14,224 bases of DNA from Dethiobacter sp. GTDB lineage: Bacteria > Bacillota > Dethiobacteria > DTU022. Positions 13,645-14,224 of this stretch are shown here, piece after piece. Under the pieces are notes generated by a model, which did no database searches, was not told where the DNA came from, and saw nothing but the letters and a program-made list of their open reading frames with translations. The stretch spans positions 1 through 14,224 of the forward strand of contig JAGXSR010000016.1 of the NCBI GenBank assembly GCA_018333405.1, given 5' to 3'. Within the stretch, counting starts at the first letter, position 1; the number at the start of each line of letters is the position of its first letter. The translations under genes were made by a program, and so were the position numbers.

Positions 13645-13675
13645 CTGAACTTTTATCAAACAATATCGAGTTCAG
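13645..13675. promoter_or_regulatory. Inverted repeat before the MFS transporter gene
   Basis: CTGAACT (13645-13651) and AGTTCAG (13669-13675) are perfect 7-base inverted repeats with a 17-base spacer, 25 bases before the transporter start. There is no T-run after it, so it is not an obvious terminator for the preceding gene. It may be an operator or a leader hairpin; this is tentative. Confidence 0.3.
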
Positions 13676-13700
13676 CCGGCAAGGAACTGGAGTGTAATCG

Positions 13701-14224
13701 TTGTTCTATCTGTACGCATCGTTCTTTATTTCTGTAATGAATGTAACTTCGGTCAAGATTCTATTACCGGATATCATGCACGGCTTGAACGTGGAATTGA
13801 ATTGGCTGACCTGGGTAGTAAACGCTTATACATTACCCTTAGCTGTATTTATCCCCATTGCCGGAAAAATTGGCGATCTATATGGAGCACGCCGCTTCTT
13901 TATCTACGGTCTCCTCGGCCTGGCCGTAGGGTCGCTGATGTGCGGCGCCGCCTTCTCTCTTCCCTGGCTAATCGCCGGGCGGATTGTTCAAGCACTAGGG
14001 GCCGCTTTGCTGGCGCCTAATGCCCTCTCTATACTGCTGACCGGGGTAGCCGAATCCAGACGGGGCCGGTTACTGGGAATTTGGGGCGGGGTTGGCTCTG
14101 CCGGCGCCCTGTTCGGACCGGTCATTTCCGGGCTGCTGGTCGACAGCTTAACCTGGAGAGGCTCTTTTTTACTGATCGCCGGCCTGACGGTGACAATATA
14201 TCTGGCCGCACGAATAAGTCTATC
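13701..14224 (+). CDS. Major facilitator superfamily transporter, N-terminal part, cut by the window edge
   Basis: The frame from TTG at 13701 stays open for 174 codons to the window end. It encodes hydrophobic membrane segments with MFS signatures: motif A GKIGDLYGARR (55-65), a motif B-like RIVQALGAA (94-102) and motif C GSAGALFGPVISG (132-144). The pattern, including NVTSVKILLPDI in the first segment, resembles drug:H+ antiporters of the DHA2 (14-span) type, but the C-terminal half is missing. TTG is favoured because GGAG lies eight bases upstream and a stop codon (13695-13697) precedes it in frame; ATG at 13737 would cut into the first membrane helix. The substrate is unknown. It could be co-transcribed with the thiamine-binding protein. 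Confidence 0.85.
   Translation, partial: MFYLYASFFISVMNVTSVKILLPDIMHGLNVELNWLTWVVNAYTLPLAVFIPIAGKIGDLYGARRFFIYGLLGLAVGSLMCGAAFSLPWLIAGRIVQALGAALLAPNALSILLTGVAESRRGRLLGIWGGVGSAGALFGPVISGLLVDSLTWRGSFLLIAGLTVTIYLAARISL

Overview
The window looks like a chromosomal segment of a strictly anaerobic, amino-acid-fermenting bacterium, most likely a Clostridia-type Firmicute. The reasons are a selenoprotein-dependent glycine reductase operon with its dedicated thioredoxin system, a tandem glycine riboswitch, a tungsten-type aldehyde:ferredoxin oxidoreductase, strong AGGAGG ribosome binding sites and several TTG/GTG starts. I cannot name the genus. All genes from 1 to about 13,070 lie on the minus strand; the last two lie on the plus strand.

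Region 1 (1-6272, minus) is the glycine reductase operon. Reading in its own direction it has candidate promoters (6244-6272 and 6114-6122), two glycine aptamers (6014-6100 and 5907-5998), an intrinsic terminator (5854-5911), then grdC, grdA, grdX, trxB, trxA, grdE and the first 165 codons of grdB, which runs off the window. grdA spans an in-frame UGA at 4149-4151 that must be read as selenocysteine; an annotation that stops at TGA keeps only its C-terminal two thirds. NADPH reduces TrxB, TrxB reduces TrxA, and TrxA re-reduces the complex. GrdE/GrdB bind and cleave glycine, GrdA carries the carboxymethyl group on selenium, and GrdC (with GrdD) releases acetyl phosphate for ATP synthesis. The gene order is unusual and grdD is not beside grdC.

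Region 2 (6367-9162, minus) holds a GH57-like barrel protein and a small RDD-family membrane protein. They are separated and flanked by intergenic DNA rich in GC hairpins and a repeated 34-35 base hairpin element.

Region 3 (9464-13150, minus) is a likely operon of an aldehyde ferredoxin oxidoreductase, a MoaD/ThiS-like sulfur carrier and a class III aminotransferase. It could turn an amine or amino acid into an aldehyde and then an acid, giving reduced ferredoxin. That would make it an oxidative partner to the reductive glycine pathway; this is inference.

Region 4 (13253-14224, plus) diverges from region 3. It has an MTH1187/DUF77-type thiamine-binding protein and the 5' part of an MFS transporter that starts at a TTG codon.

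I saw no rRNA, tRNA, CRISPR array or transposase gene in the window.
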